Shown piece after piece: positions 33,161 through 41,280 of a stretch of DNA of 64,000 nucleotides. How positions within the stretch are numbered: the first letter of the stretch is position 1; each line of letters starts with the position of its first letter. This stretch comes from JAJXWB01 sp046349085 (GTDB lineage Bacteria; Pseudomonadota; Alphaproteobacteria; Rhizobiales; Beijerinckiaceae), in assembly GCA_046349085.1 (NCBI GenBank), contig JAXMDA010000004.1, positions 248,001 to 312,000 of the forward strand. Reading direction: 5' to 3'. Made by a program: the position numbers and the translations under genes. The notes under the pieces were generated by a model, which searched no databases, was not told the origin of the DNA, and saw nothing but the letters and a program-made list of their open reading frames with translations.

Positions 33161-33634
33161 TCAGTGGCGCGTCCGCTCGCTGAACCGGCCATGCCAGGCG
33201 TCGCGAACGAGCATGTCGAATTGCGCGCGGTCGAGGCGAACCAGCGTCGCATGGTCGCCGGCCTCCATATAGACCTCCGGCAGGCCATCGATCGCGTCGT
33301 CGACCACCATGTCGAGCGAATAGCACTCGCCGAGCGCCGGCACGGCGCCGCGCTCGCAATCGGGGAAGAGCCGCGCGAATTCGCATTCGTCGGCGAGCGC
33401 GACATCGTCGCCAAGCTGGTTGCGAAGGTCTGCGAGCCGGACGACATGGGTCGCAGGCACCACGGCCAGCACATAGCGGTCGCTGCAGCGCAAGATAACG
33501 CCCTTGGCCAGTCTATCTCCCGATATGTGGCAGACTTGTGCGGTGCGCGCCGCGGAAAGGGTCCGCGCATGCGGAACCATTTCGTATGTCACGTTCTGAT
33601 CGAGATAACGTTGAAGAGTCGGGGCGATTGACAT
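33161..33634 (-). CDS. YbaK/EbsC-type aminoacyl-tRNA deacylase-like protein
   Basis: This 157-aa protein has the YbaK/ProX fold: YEMVPHARTLSAARTAQVCHISGDRLAKGVILR matches the conserved N-terminal region, with the substrate-site Lys in LAKGVIL. Such proteins hydrolyse mischarged aminoacyl-tRNAs in trans or act as sensors. ATG 33634 begins the conserved sequence. It is the last gene on the minus strand after the E2 gene (100-bp gap) and converges with the GYD gene. The specificity for a given tRNA cannot be told. Confidence 0.82.
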   Translation of the reverse strand: MSIAPTLQRYLDQNVTYEMVPHARTLSAARTAQVCHISGDRLAKGVILRCSDRYVLAVVPATHVVRLADLRNQLGDDVALADECEFARLFPDCERGAVPALGECYSLDMVVDDAIDGLPEVYMEAGDHATLVRLDRAQFDMLVRDAWHGRFSERTRH

Positions 33635-33734
33635 GGCGACCTCCCTCGCGCCGGCCGGCGCCGCCGCCGGCGATCCGGCAGAAGCTAGTGCGGGAGGTGA
33701 AACCAGCAAGACGAGGCGATCAGCCCAAACCGCG

Positions 33735-34832
33735 TCAGGCGCGCCCTTCCAGGCTTGCCCTGACCGCCGCCAGAAAGCGCGCCGCCTCGCCGCCGGTGAC
33801 GGCGCGATGGTCGAAGGTCAGGCTCAGCGGCAGGATTCGATGCACCGCAGGCGCGCCGGCCACAGCCACGACCTCGGCCCGGATGCGGCCCGCCGCCAGT
33901 ATGGCGACGGTCGGCGGCACGATGACCGGCGCGGCGTAGCGGCCGGCGATGCTGCCGAAATTGGACAGCGCGATCGTGCTGTCGCGCATCTCCTCCACGG
34001 GGATTTTTCGCGCGGCGGCGTCGGCGCGCAAACGATCCAGCCCGCGCCGCAAATCGGCGTCGTCGCGCGCGCCGACATTCCGCAACACCGGCGCGAACAA
34101 GCCTTCCGGCAAATCGACGGCGATCGCCACATCGACATTGCGCATGAGCCGTCGCGACAGCCTGTTCGAATCGAACCAGGCGTTGAGGGACGGCTCGGCC
34201 GCGCAACCCGCGGCGACCGCCCGCACGAGGCGGATCGTGACGTCTTCGCCCGCGGGCCAGCCTTCGACGTCGGCGTCGTCCATGACGCTGGCCGGCGCGA
34301 CCTCGGCGCGGGCCCGCGCCATCGCCTGCGCCATCGCGCGTCGCACGCCGCGGATCGGCTCGGCCGAACCGAGGTCGGACGAGCCGGACGCGGCGCGCCG
34401 TACGTCGTCGGAAACAATCGCGCCGCCCGGACCGGAGGGCGTCACATGCGCCAGATCGATCCCTAGCTGGCGAGCGAGCGAACGCACCGCCGGCGCCGCG
34501 CGCGCGACGGGACCATGCGCGAGGACCGCAGTCGGGGCCTGCGCGGTCGCGGGCGCGCCGCGCGGCGTTTCGCCGACGATCGCGCCGGCGTCCGCATCGC
34601 CGCCCTCGAAGCCGATCAGCGGCGCGCCGACCGGCACGATATCGCCGACCGCGCCGAAAAGTCGGGCTATCCGTCCGGCGAACGGCGCGGGTATTTCCAC
34701 CACCGCCTTGGCGGTCTCCACCGCCGCCACGATCTGATCGGCCTCCACGTCGTCGCCGACCTTCGCCTTCCATTCGACGATCTCGGCGTCCTGAAGCCCC
34801 TCCCCGAGATCGGGCAGCTTGAAGACCCTCAT
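33735..34832 (-). CDS. 2-oxoacid dehydrogenase E2 (dihydrolipoyl acyltransferase)
   Basis: This 365-aa E2 has one lipoyl domain (1-75; lipoyl-Lys42 in ETAKAVVEI), a peripheral subunit-binding domain at about 115-147 and the acyltransferase domain. The active-site motif, DHRxxDG in most E2 proteins, reads DHRAVTGG, with Thr replacing the Asp; His is kept. I have seen this variation in some E2 families, but it merits checking. It overlaps E1beta by 4 bp. Whether the complex works on pyruvate, branched-chain oxoacids or acetoin cannot be decided. No E3 gene is nearby. Confidence 0.9.
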   Translation of the reverse strand: MRVFKLPDLGEGLQDAEIVEWKAKVGDDVEADQIVAAVETAKAVVEIPAPFAGRIARLFGAVGDIVPVGAPLIGFEGGDADAGAIVGETPRGAPATAQAPTAVLAHGPVARAAPAVRSLARQLGIDLAHVTPSGPGGAIVSDDVRRAASGSSDLGSAEPIRGVRRAMAQAMARARAEVAPASVMDDADVEGWPAGEDVTIRLVRAVAAGCAAEPSLNAWFDSNRLSRRLMRNVDVAIAVDLPEGLFAPVLRNVGARDDADLRRGLDRLRADAAARKIPVEEMRDSTIALSNFGSIAGRYAAPVIVPPTVAILAAGRIRAEVVAVAGAPAVHRILPLSLTFDHRAVTGGEAARFLAAVRASLEGRA

Positions 34833-35809
34833 GACGCCTCCATCGTCTTGCGCACCGCGGCGACGATGCGCTCGACGTTCGGCATGTGCTCCGCCTCGAG
34901 CCGCGCCAGCGGCGTGACGACGTCGTAGCCGGTCACCCGTTCGATGGGCGCGAGCAGCGAATAAAGCGCCTTTTCGGCGACGAGCGCAGCGATTTCGGCG
35001 CCGAAGCCGGCGGTGCGCGGCGCCTCGTGCACGATTATGCAACGACCTGTCTTGGCCACCGATTGCAGAATGGCCGCTTCGCCGAGCGGCTTCAGCGTCG
35101 CGACATCGATCACTTCGATATCCACGCCCTCCTGTTCGAGAACGTCGGCCGCAAGCATTGCCTCATGCGTACATGCGCCCCAGGTCACGACAGTCGCATT
35201 CGCGCCCTCGCGAAGCAGGAAACAGGCGTCGAGCGGCAGCGCCTCGCCGTCGTCTTCGACCTCTTCCTTGAACAGGCGATAGAGCCGCGTCGGCTCGAGA
35301 AACACGACAGGATCCGGATCGCGGATCGCCGCGAGAAGCAGGCCGTAGGCGCGTTTGGGCGAGGACGGCATGACCACGCGCAGCCCCGGCATATGCGCGA
35401 ACATCGCCTCGGGACTCTCGGAGTGATGTTCGGGCGCGTGTATGCCGGCGCCGCACGGCGAGCGCAGCACCATCGGGCACGCGAGCCGTCCGCGCGTGCG
35501 ATTGCGCAGGCGCGCGGCATGATTGATGATCTGGTCGATCGCCGGGTAGATGAAGCCGGAAAACTGGATTTCGGCGACCGGTTTCAGGCGCATGGCCGCC
35601 ATGCCCACGGCGACGCCCGCTATGGCGGCTTCGGCGAGCGGCATGTCGATCACGCGCTCGGCGCCGAATTTTTCGCGCAAGCCGACCGTGGCGCGAAACA
35701 CGCCGCCGTCGGCGCCGATGTCCTCCCCGAGCAGCACGACGTCCGGGTCGCGGTCGAGCTCGAAAGCAAGCGCGCGGTCGATCGCCTCGACCATGGTGAG
35801 TTCACTCAT
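34829..35809 (-). CDS. 2-oxoacid dehydrogenase E1 component, beta subunit
   Basis: This 326-aa protein is a transketolase-like pyrimidine-binding beta subunit: LTMVEAIDRALAFELDRDPDVVLLGEDIG at the N-terminus, then AEAAIAGVAVGMA and the conserved RSPCGAGIHAPEHHSESPEA loop. It forms the alpha2beta2 thiamin-diphosphate enzyme with the product of the upstream gene, which it overlaps by 8 bp. The sequence style is that of the Gram-positive/branched-chain type heterotetrameric E1 rather than the E. coli homodimer. Confidence 0.92.
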   Translation of the reverse strand: MSELTMVEAIDRALAFELDRDPDVVLLGEDIGADGGVFRATVGLREKFGAERVIDMPLAEAAIAGVAVGMAAMRLKPVAEIQFSGFIYPAIDQIINHAARLRNRTRGRLACPMVLRSPCGAGIHAPEHHSESPEAMFAHMPGLRVVMPSSPKRAYGLLLAAIRDPDPVVFLEPTRLYRLFKEEVEDDGEALPLDACFLLREGANATVVTWGACTHEAMLAADVLEQEGVDIEVIDVATLKPLGEAAILQSVAKTGRCIIVHEAPRTAGFGAEIAALVAEKALYSLLAPIERVTGYDVVTPLARLEAEHMPNVERIVAAVRKTMEAS

Positions 35810-36893
35810 CGCGCGCGCTCCCCCGCGGCCGCGCATAGCGCAGCGCCGTCTCGCGCTGTTCGCGGAGCGCGTCCGGCAATTCGGCGTAAAGCCAGTCGAA
35901 CATGGCTTCGACCGGCTGCGGCGAAACGGAGAGATAGGCGTCCACCGCCGCATCGACCTCCGCCGCGCACTCCCGCGCAAGCGCGACTTCCTGCTCCTTG
36001 CTCCACCATCCGCGAGCGACCAGGTAGGCGCGCAGGCGCGCGACCGGCTCGCGCTTCCAGGCCTCCTGCAATTCCTCCGGCGCGCGGTAGCGCGAAGCGT
36101 CGTCGGCCGTCGTGTGGTCGCCCAGCCGATAGGTCAGCGCCTCGATCACCGTCGGCCCTTCGCCTGCGCGCGCAGCCTCGATCGCGGCGCGCGCAGCCTC
36201 GTGCACGGCGATCACGTCGTTGCCGTCGATTTGCAGGCTGTCGATGCCGGCCGCAATCGCCTTGTCGGCAAGCCGGACGGCCGCGCTCTGCGCGGCGCGC
36301 GGCATGGAGATCGCCCATTGATTGTTGTTGATGACGACGACGACCGGCGCGCGCCATACGCCCGCGATATTCAGCGCTTCGTAGAAGTCGCCCTTCGACG
36401 TGCCGCCGTCGCCGATGAGACAGACGGCGACGCGCCTTTCGCGCCGGAGCTTGAAGGAATAGGCCGCGCCGACGGCATGGGGAACCTGGGTTCCGATCGG
36501 CACATTGTTGGGGAAGTCGGAGCGCGGTCCCGCGAAATTGCTGCCGCGCTCGTCGCCGCCCCAGTAGAGAAGGCTCTCGACCATCGTCACGCCGCGCAGC
36601 AATTGCGCGGCATGGTCGCGATAGGTCGGAACGAGAACGTCTTCCGCGCGCATGGCGCTCGCGACGCCGACGCCGACGGCCTCCTGGCCGAGCGACGATG
36701 CGAAGGTGCCGAGCTTGCCGACGCGCTGAAGCGCGACGGCCTTCTTGTCGAACGTCCGCGTGAGCGACATGGCGCGATAGAAGCCAAGCAGAAGCGCGGC
36801 GTCGTCTGCAGCGGCGGCGTTCTGCACGGCGAGCGCGCCGTCTTCGCCGAGATATCGGAGAAGCTCGCCCGAGCCGGGAAATTTCGCCAGCAT
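35802..36893 (-). CDS. 2-oxoacid dehydrogenase E1 component, alpha subunit
   Basis: This 363-aa protein has the thiamin-diphosphate motif GDGGTSKGDFYEALN...INNNQWAIS (the GDG...NN pattern) and the Ser/Tyr/Arg regulatory-loop region YRLGDHTTADDASRYR. Its length and motifs match BkdA1/PdhA-type E1alpha. It is the first gene of the E1alpha-E1beta-E2 operon; the 282-bp gap up to fixL at 37224 holds the promoters for both directions and shows no clear FNR/FixK box. Confidence 0.92.
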   Translation of the reverse strand: MLAKFPGSGELLRYLGEDGALAVQNAAAADDAALLLGFYRAMSLTRTFDKKAVALQRVGKLGTFASSLGQEAVGVGVASAMRAEDVLVPTYRDHAAQLLRGVTMVESLLYWGGDERGSNFAGPRSDFPNNVPIGTQVPHAVGAAYSFKLRRERRVAVCLIGDGGTSKGDFYEALNIAGVWRAPVVVVINNNQWAISMPRAAQSAAVRLADKAIAAGIDSLQIDGNDVIAVHEAARAAIEAARAGEGPTVIEALTYRLGDHTTADDASRYRAPEELQEAWKREPVARLRAYLVARGWWSKEQEVALARECAAEVDAAVDAYLSVSPQPVEAMFDWLYAELPDALREQRETALRYARPRGSARDE

Positions 36894-37223
36894 GTCTTCG
36901 TTCTCCGCCCTTCATCTCGATATGGCGCGGCGGCGCGCATTGGCCATAGGCCGCGGATGATCCACGACGGGACGCGCCGGCGTCGGCGGGGCGCCTATAT
37001 GAAGGGGGAGATCACATCGCCGGGATCGCCGCGCGGCTACCGGCGGCGAGGCGCCATACCTGTCTGCAAAGCTCGCCAAGCGTGGTCTTTGCCGATGCTG
37101 TCGGCGCCTTCCCTCAGATGACGCCGGAGTTCGACTGGCGCGCGTCCATTCGCGCGGTTATGTTACAACTGTCCGTTGGCTACATTTCTTGTCTTGCGGC
37201 GCGGAGGGGAGCCGCCCGGCGCA

Positions 37224-38735
37224 ATGAAGGCCATGAAGCGCGTCTTTCAAACAGAACAAGCGCACGAGGCGCAAGAAGCGCGCCTCGCGGCCGCTGGACG
37301 TTACGCGCTGGCGGCCGGGTGCATGGCTGCGGCCTTTCTCGTTCAGTCATGGCTGGAGCCGGATCACGACTTTTACGGCGTCGTCGCGGCGGCCGCGCTG
37401 GCGGCCGGCATTCTCGGAGGATTTGGCCCCGGGCTGCTTGCGACCGTCGCCGCTCTGGCTGTGGCTTATTGGACATCGCGCGCGCATGTCACGACAGCGC
37501 TTCCCCGCATCGTCGGGATGACGGCGGTCGCGACGATCGGACTTGCCGGAAGCATTGTGGGCGCGGCGCTTCGCACGATGCGCCTCCGGACGGAGGAGAC
37601 GCGCCGGCGCCTGCTGGCGCGCGAGGCGCATCTGCAATCGATTCTCGACACGGTGCCGGAAGCGATGATCGTGATCGACGAGAGCGGAACGATTGCATCG
37701 TTCAGCATCGCGGCGACGCGACTTTTCGGCTTCCCCGCAGAGGAAGTGGTCGGCCGCAACGTCAAGATGCTCATGCCGTCGCCCTACCGCGAAAATCACG
37801 ATGGCTATCTCCGGCGCTATTTCGAGACAGGCGAGCGAAGGATCATCGGCGTGGGGCGGGTCGTTGTCGGCGAGCGCAAGGATGGCTCGACCTTTCCCAT
37901 GGAATTGGCCGTCGGGGAGGTGAAATCGGCGGGCGCGCGTTTCTTTACCGGCTTCGTCCGGGACCTGACCGAACGGCAGGAAACAGATTCCCGCCTGCAG
38001 GAGTTGCAGGCGGAGCTCGTGCATATCTCCCGGCTGACCGCCATGGGCGAGATGGCGTCGACGCTCGCGCACGAACTCAACCAGCCATTGTCGGCGCTCG
38101 CAAATTACGTGCAGGGTTCACGACGCATTCTCGAAGACAGGACGGACGAGACCTCGGGCATTCTGCGCCAGGCGCTCGACAAGGCCGCGGAGCAGGCGCT
38201 GCGCGCCGGGGAGATCATCCGCCGCCTCAGAGATTTCGTGGCGCGCGGCGAAACCGAGCGCCGTGTGGAAAGCCTCGTCAAACTGGTGGAAGAAGCAAGC
38301 GCGCTCGCGCTGGTTGGCGCGAAGGAGCAGGGCGTTCGCGTCAGGTTTCTGCTCGATCCGCGCATCGATCTCGTTCTCGTGGACAAGGTTCAAATCCAGC
38401 AGGTCCTGCTCAATCTCATGCGCAATGCAATCGAGGCGATGGCGAACGCCCCGCGGCGCGAACTCGTGATCGGCGCCGAACCCGCGGCGGACGGCATGGC
38501 CGTGATCAGCGTCGCCGACACCGGCAGCGGCATTTCGGACGAGATCGCCGCGCAGATATTTCAGCCGTTCGTCACGACGAAGCGCCAGGGCATGGGAATT
38601 GGCCTATCGATTTCGCGAACGATCGTCGAATCGCACGGCGGAGAAATCGCGACGCGCCCCAACGCGGGCGGCGGAACGATATTTCAGTTCACGATTCCGC
38701 GTGTGCTGAAGGACGAGGTGCGCGATGTCGCCTGA
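37224..38735 (+). CDS. fixL: Oxygen-sensing heme-PAS histidine kinase FixL
   Basis: This 503-aa protein has N-terminal hydrophobic segments (about 30-115), then the FixL heme PAS domain (SILDTVPEAMIVID) with proximal His192 in ENHDGYLRRY and Arg212 in IIGVGR. Next come the kinase core with phospho-His283 in LAHELNQPL and the ATP-binding N, G1 and G2 boxes (NLMRNAIEA, DTGSGIS, GMGIGLSIS). These residues sit 8 positions before the Bradyrhizobium japonicum counterparts His200, Arg220 and His291. Oxygen on the heme switches the kinase off; under low oxygen it phosphorylates FixJ. I favour ATG 37224 (GGAGGGGAG upstream) over an in-frame TTG at 37176. It overlaps fixJ by 11 bp. Confidence 0.93.
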   Translation: MKAMKRVFQTEQAHEAQEARLAAAGRYALAAGCMAAAFLVQSWLEPDHDFYGVVAAAALAAGILGGFGPGLLATVAALAVAYWTSRAHVTTALPRIVGMTAVATIGLAGSIVGAALRTMRLRTEETRRRLLAREAHLQSILDTVPEAMIVIDESGTIASFSIAATRLFGFPAEEVVGRNVKMLMPSPYRENHDGYLRRYFETGERRIIGVGRVVVGERKDGSTFPMELAVGEVKSAGARFFTGFVRDLTERQETDSRLQELQAELVHISRLTAMGEMASTLAHELNQPLSALANYVQGSRRILEDRTDETSGILRQALDKAAEQALRAGEIIRRLRDFVARGETERRVESLVKLVEEASALALVGAKEQGVRVRFLLDPRIDLVLVDKVQIQQVLLNLMRNAIEAMANAPRRELVIGAEPAADGMAVISVADTGSGISDEIAAQIFQPFVTTKRQGMGIGLSISRTIVESHGGEIATRPNAGGGTIFQFTIPRVLKDEVRDVA

Positions 38736-39363
38736 GCAAGTCGTTCATCTGATCGACGACGACGACGCCGTGCGGGAGTCGCTCGAATTCCTGTTCCGGA
38801 CCGCCTCCATTGCAGTGCGCGCGTATAATTCGCCTCTGCTCTTTATGGAACGGCTGCCGGATGCGGAGCCCGGCTGCGTCGTTACCGACGTGCGCATGCC
38901 GGAGATGACCGGGATAGAATTGCTGCAGCGCCTGCGCGACATCGACAGCGCGCTGCCGGTCATCGTGATGACCGGGCACGGCGATATCCCGCTCGCGGTG
39001 GAAACCATGAAGCTCGGGGCGTTCGACTTTCTGGAAAAGCCGTTTGCCGACGAAACGATACTGTCGGCGGTGCGCTCGGCGTTTGGTTCGCAGGCCGGCG
39101 CCGCAGGCGAGGCCGGCGAGCTGGCCGACATATTCGCGCGTCTCGCCGAACTGTCTCCTCGCGAAAGACAGGTCTTGGACGGCGTCGTGGCCGGTCAGCC
39201 GAACAAGATCGTCGCTTTCAATCTCGGGATCAGTCCACGGACGGTCGAGATCTATCGCGCCAATGTGATGACCAAGATGCGCGCCGGCAACCTGTCCGAC
39301 CTGGTGCGCATGACGCTGATTGCGGAGCGGTCGTCCGCGTCCAAGGGCGCAAGGTCGTCCTGA
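38725..39363 (+). CDS. fixJ: Response regulator FixJ
   Basis: This 212-aa protein is a receiver domain (acidic pocket DDDD at 11-14, phospho-acceptor Asp55 in VVTDVRMPEMTG, Lys105 in LEKPF) plus a LuxR-type helix-turn-helix (LSPRERQVLDGVVAG ... ISPRTVEIYRANVMTKM). The match to FixJ is end to end. It overlaps fixL and so is translationally coupled. It is expected to activate the nearby fixK-type gene under low oxygen. Confidence 0.94.
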   Translation: MSPEQVVHLIDDDDAVRESLEFLFRTASIAVRAYNSPLLFMERLPDAEPGCVVTDVRMPEMTGIELLQRLRDIDSALPVIVMTGHGDIPLAVETMKLGAFDFLEKPFADETILSAVRSAFGSQAGAAGEAGELADIFARLAELSPRERQVLDGVVAGQPNKIVAFNLGISPRTVEIYRANVMTKMRAGNLSDLVRMTLIAERSSASKGARSS

Positions 39364-39440
39364 CGCCTGATTGACACACCGCAAGGCCTCGACGGGCATA
39401 AGTCGCCAGTTTCTCGTTCGATGCGAGACACGGAGCGATT

Positions 39441-39827
39441 TTGACATTTCCGCCCGAGACATCCGAAATCGTCCTTGTCGAGGACGACCCGGGCGTTCGG
39501 GACGCCTTGCAATTCTCGTTGCGGCTGGCCGGATATTCCGTCCGCGCGTATGCGCGCGCCGAGAACGCTCTGAGCGATACGTTTCCTCGGCCCGCGTGCC
39601 TGGTGGTCGACCAACGGCTCGGCGCGAACGACGGGCTGGAGCTTATCCGTCGCCTGCGGGATCAGCATGGCGCCATGCCCGCCGTGCTGATCGCCAGCTA
39701 TCCGGGTCCCGCGCTACGCAGGCGCGCCGTGGCGGCCGATGTTGCGATTGTCGAAAAGCCGCTGATCGGCGGCCGCCTCCTTGAAACGATCGGCCAAATG
39801 TCGCGCCGCGCCGCCGGGCCTACGTAG
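39441..39827 (+). CDS. Single-domain response regulator (FixJ-receiver-like)
   Basis: This 128-aa protein is a lone receiver domain with an intact acidic pocket (Glu14, Asp15, Asp16), phospho-acceptor Asp57 in CLVVDQRL and Lys106 in VEKPL. It has no output domain. It starts at TTG 39441 with GGAG five bases upstream and lies between fixJ and fixK. Its sequence is close in style to the FixJ receiver, so it probably arose from it and may drain phosphate from FixL or modulate FixLJ. Its stop codon lies inside a stretch (39817-39842) that weakly resembles a FixJ-binding site for the next gene. Confidence 0.82.
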   Translation: MTFPPETSEIVLVEDDPGVRDALQFSLRLAGYSVRAYARAENALSDTFPRPACLVVDQRLGANDGLELIRRLRDQHGAMPAVLIASYPGPALRRRAVAADVAIVEKPLIGGRLLETIGQMSRRAAGPT

Positions 39828-39909
39828 AGACCCTTAGGTAACGATTCTGAATTTTCAGACAGCCGGCGTGGTCATACCCTTCGAACGTCGATTTGAAGGG
39901 ACGACCACC

Positions 39910-40599
39910 ATGACAATGTCCGTAATCAATGTCGATCAGCTGCTCGCTCGTGCGACGCACTCTCGCCCCTACCTCGAAGCCGGCGCGCAGGACCCTCTGC
40001 AGAACACCATCGAGGCGACCGGCGAGACGGTCTCTTTCGACCCCAATGAGGAAATCTACGCCGAGGAAGATTTGTCGCTGTACCTCTACAAGGTCCGCAA
40101 GGGCACCGTGCGGATCTGCCGCCTGCTCGAGGACGGTCGGCGGCAAATCTCCGCATTTCTCGTCCCCGGCGACATGTTCGGCCTCGAGCTCGGCGATTGC
40201 CACAGCTTCTCGGCCGAAGCCGTGGAAGCGTGCGAGATTTCGATGTTCGACCGGCGCGGCGTGCAGGCCCTCGCGCAGATCAACAATTCGGTCGCTATGC
40301 GCCTGTGGGAATTGACCGCGCAGTCCGGCCGTCGCTTGCAGGAACACATTCTCCTGCTCGGCCGCATGACCGCGAAGGCGAAGGTGGCGACTTTTCTCCT
40401 GTCGCTTGCCGATCGCATCGGCGTCACGGAATTGCGCCTCGCCATGGCCCGGCACGACATCGGCGACCACCTCGGCCTGACGCTCGAGACGGTCTCTCGA
40501 ACGCTCACGCAGCTCGAGAACGAGGGCTTCATTCGCATGCGCGGCGCCCGCGCCATCGACATCATGAACAGTTCTGCGCTGAAGCGGCTGGCCGCCTGA
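39910..40599 (+). CDS. fixK: Crp/Fnr-family regulator, FixK type
   Basis: This 229-aa protein has a cyclic-nucleotide-like beta-roll (SFDPNEEIYAEEDLSLYLYKVRKGTVRICRLLEDGRRQISAFLVPGDMFGLE) and a C-terminal winged helix with LGLTLETVSRTLTQLENEGFI, carrying the E-SR residues that read TTGAT half-sites. The N-terminal Cys cluster of FNR is absent, so it should not sense oxygen itself and fits FixK, downstream of FixLJ. ATG 39910 follows AAGGGA; an in-frame ATG at 39916 and a GTG at 39868 are less likely. It ends in front of a strong terminator. Confidence 0.9.
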   Translation: MTMSVINVDQLLARATHSRPYLEAGAQDPLQNTIEATGETVSFDPNEEIYAEEDLSLYLYKVRKGTVRICRLLEDGRRQISAFLVPGDMFGLELGDCHSFSAEAVEACEISMFDRRGVQALAQINNSVAMRLWELTAQSGRRLQEHILLLGRMTAKAKVATFLLSLADRIGVTELRLAMARHDIGDHLGLTLETVSRTLTQLENEGFIRMRGARAIDIMNSSALKRLAA

Positions 40600-40660
40600 A
40601 CGCCTGTCGCTCGCCCTGCGTTGCGACCGACGTCGCGCCCCCCGCATCGTCGGCTCGCCG

Positions 40661-40698
40661 GCGGGCCTCGCCGCGCTCCCTCGGCGAGGCCCGCTTTC
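40661..40698 (+). terminator. Rho-independent terminator after fixK
   Basis: GCGGGCCTCGCCG (40661-40673) and CGGCGAGGCCCGC (40682-40694) form a perfect 13-bp stem with an 8-base loop, followed by TTTCC. It lies 62 bp after the fixK stop. Confidence 0.75.
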
Positions 40699-40721
40699 CG
40701 TAATTCGGCAATTTCATACCC

Positions 40722-41102
40722 ATGCAGCGGAAGTCACGGACTCTCAAAAGCCAGGTTGCCGTCGTCGAACCCGACGGCGCGGTCCGCGATTCCCTTGTGT
40801 TCGCACTGACGATCGACGGGTATTCGGTGCGCGCGTTCGGAAGCGCCGCCGAGTTCTTGGCCTGCCCCTTCAGTGCGCGATGCGATTGCCTCGTGACAGC
40901 CAATCGCCTGCCGGACCTGGCCGGCGCTCAACTCGCCGATCGCTGGCTTCAGGCCAATCCACAGCGGGCGGCCGTGCTCATGGTGGGCAAGCCGGTCGAG
41001 GCGATCCGTAGGCCGCGATTGCAAACGATCGTCAAACCACTCGACGGCGCTGCGGCGACAGAAGCGGTCGCCGTTGCGCTACGCTCGCGCCGCCACGAGT
41101 GA
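40722..41102 (+). CDS. Degenerate receiver-like protein without phospho-acceptor (FixT-like candidate)
   Basis: This 126-aa receiver-fold protein (QVAVVEPDGAVRDSLVFALTIDGYSVRAF) is clearly homologous to the receiver at 39441. The residue aligned with its phospho-acceptor is Ala60 (CLVTANRLPDLAG), and the acidic pocket is reduced to Glu16/Asp18; Lys105 is kept. It cannot be phosphorylated in the normal way. FixT of Sinorhizobium and Caulobacter is a receiver-like inhibitor of FixL encoded in fix loci, so a FixL antagonist role is reasonable but not shown. No Shine-Dalgarno sequence is seen before ATG 40722. It is the last chromosomal-type gene before the tRNA-Lys island. Confidence 0.72.
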   Translation: MQRKSRTLKSQVAVVEPDGAVRDSLVFALTIDGYSVRAFGSAAEFLACPFSARCDCLVTANRLPDLAGAQLADRWLQANPQRAAVLMVGKPVEAIRRPRLQTIVKPLDGAAATEAVAVALRSRRHE

Positions 41103-41238
41103 TTCCTCTACGCCGTTCCGGCCAAACGGACGCCGCGCAAAGGGCGCGCGCGCTCCGAAGCGTTCAATCTCGCATGTCGAGCCTGCCGAAGGCTTGGCAG
41201 GCCAACCGCGCGGCGTCCAGGCAAACCTTTGACTTCGA

Positions 41239-41280
41239 GGCGGGCGCACCAGGACTCGAACGCATGACCCGCTGATTAAG
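41239..41280 (-). repeat. Degenerate 3'-half copy of tRNA-Lys (att remnant)
   Basis: It aligns with 44719-44760 at 36 of 42 positions; the differences fall in the T-arm and acceptor, and the anticodon-proximal 15 bp are exact. The 5' half is absent: the sequence changes immediately after the anticodon bases. It cannot make a tRNA. The stop codon of the neighbouring minus-strand gene lies inside it (41276-41278). Confidence 0.8.

Noticed and set aside
36894..37223. FNR/FixK box (TTGAT-N4-ATCAA) before fixL
   Set aside because: No convincing match found; the region only has GC-rich sequence and start-codon alternatives for fixL.
41239..41280. A second functional tRNA-Lys
   Set aside because: Only the 3' half exists, with changes in the T-stem; no 5' half or D-arm follows.
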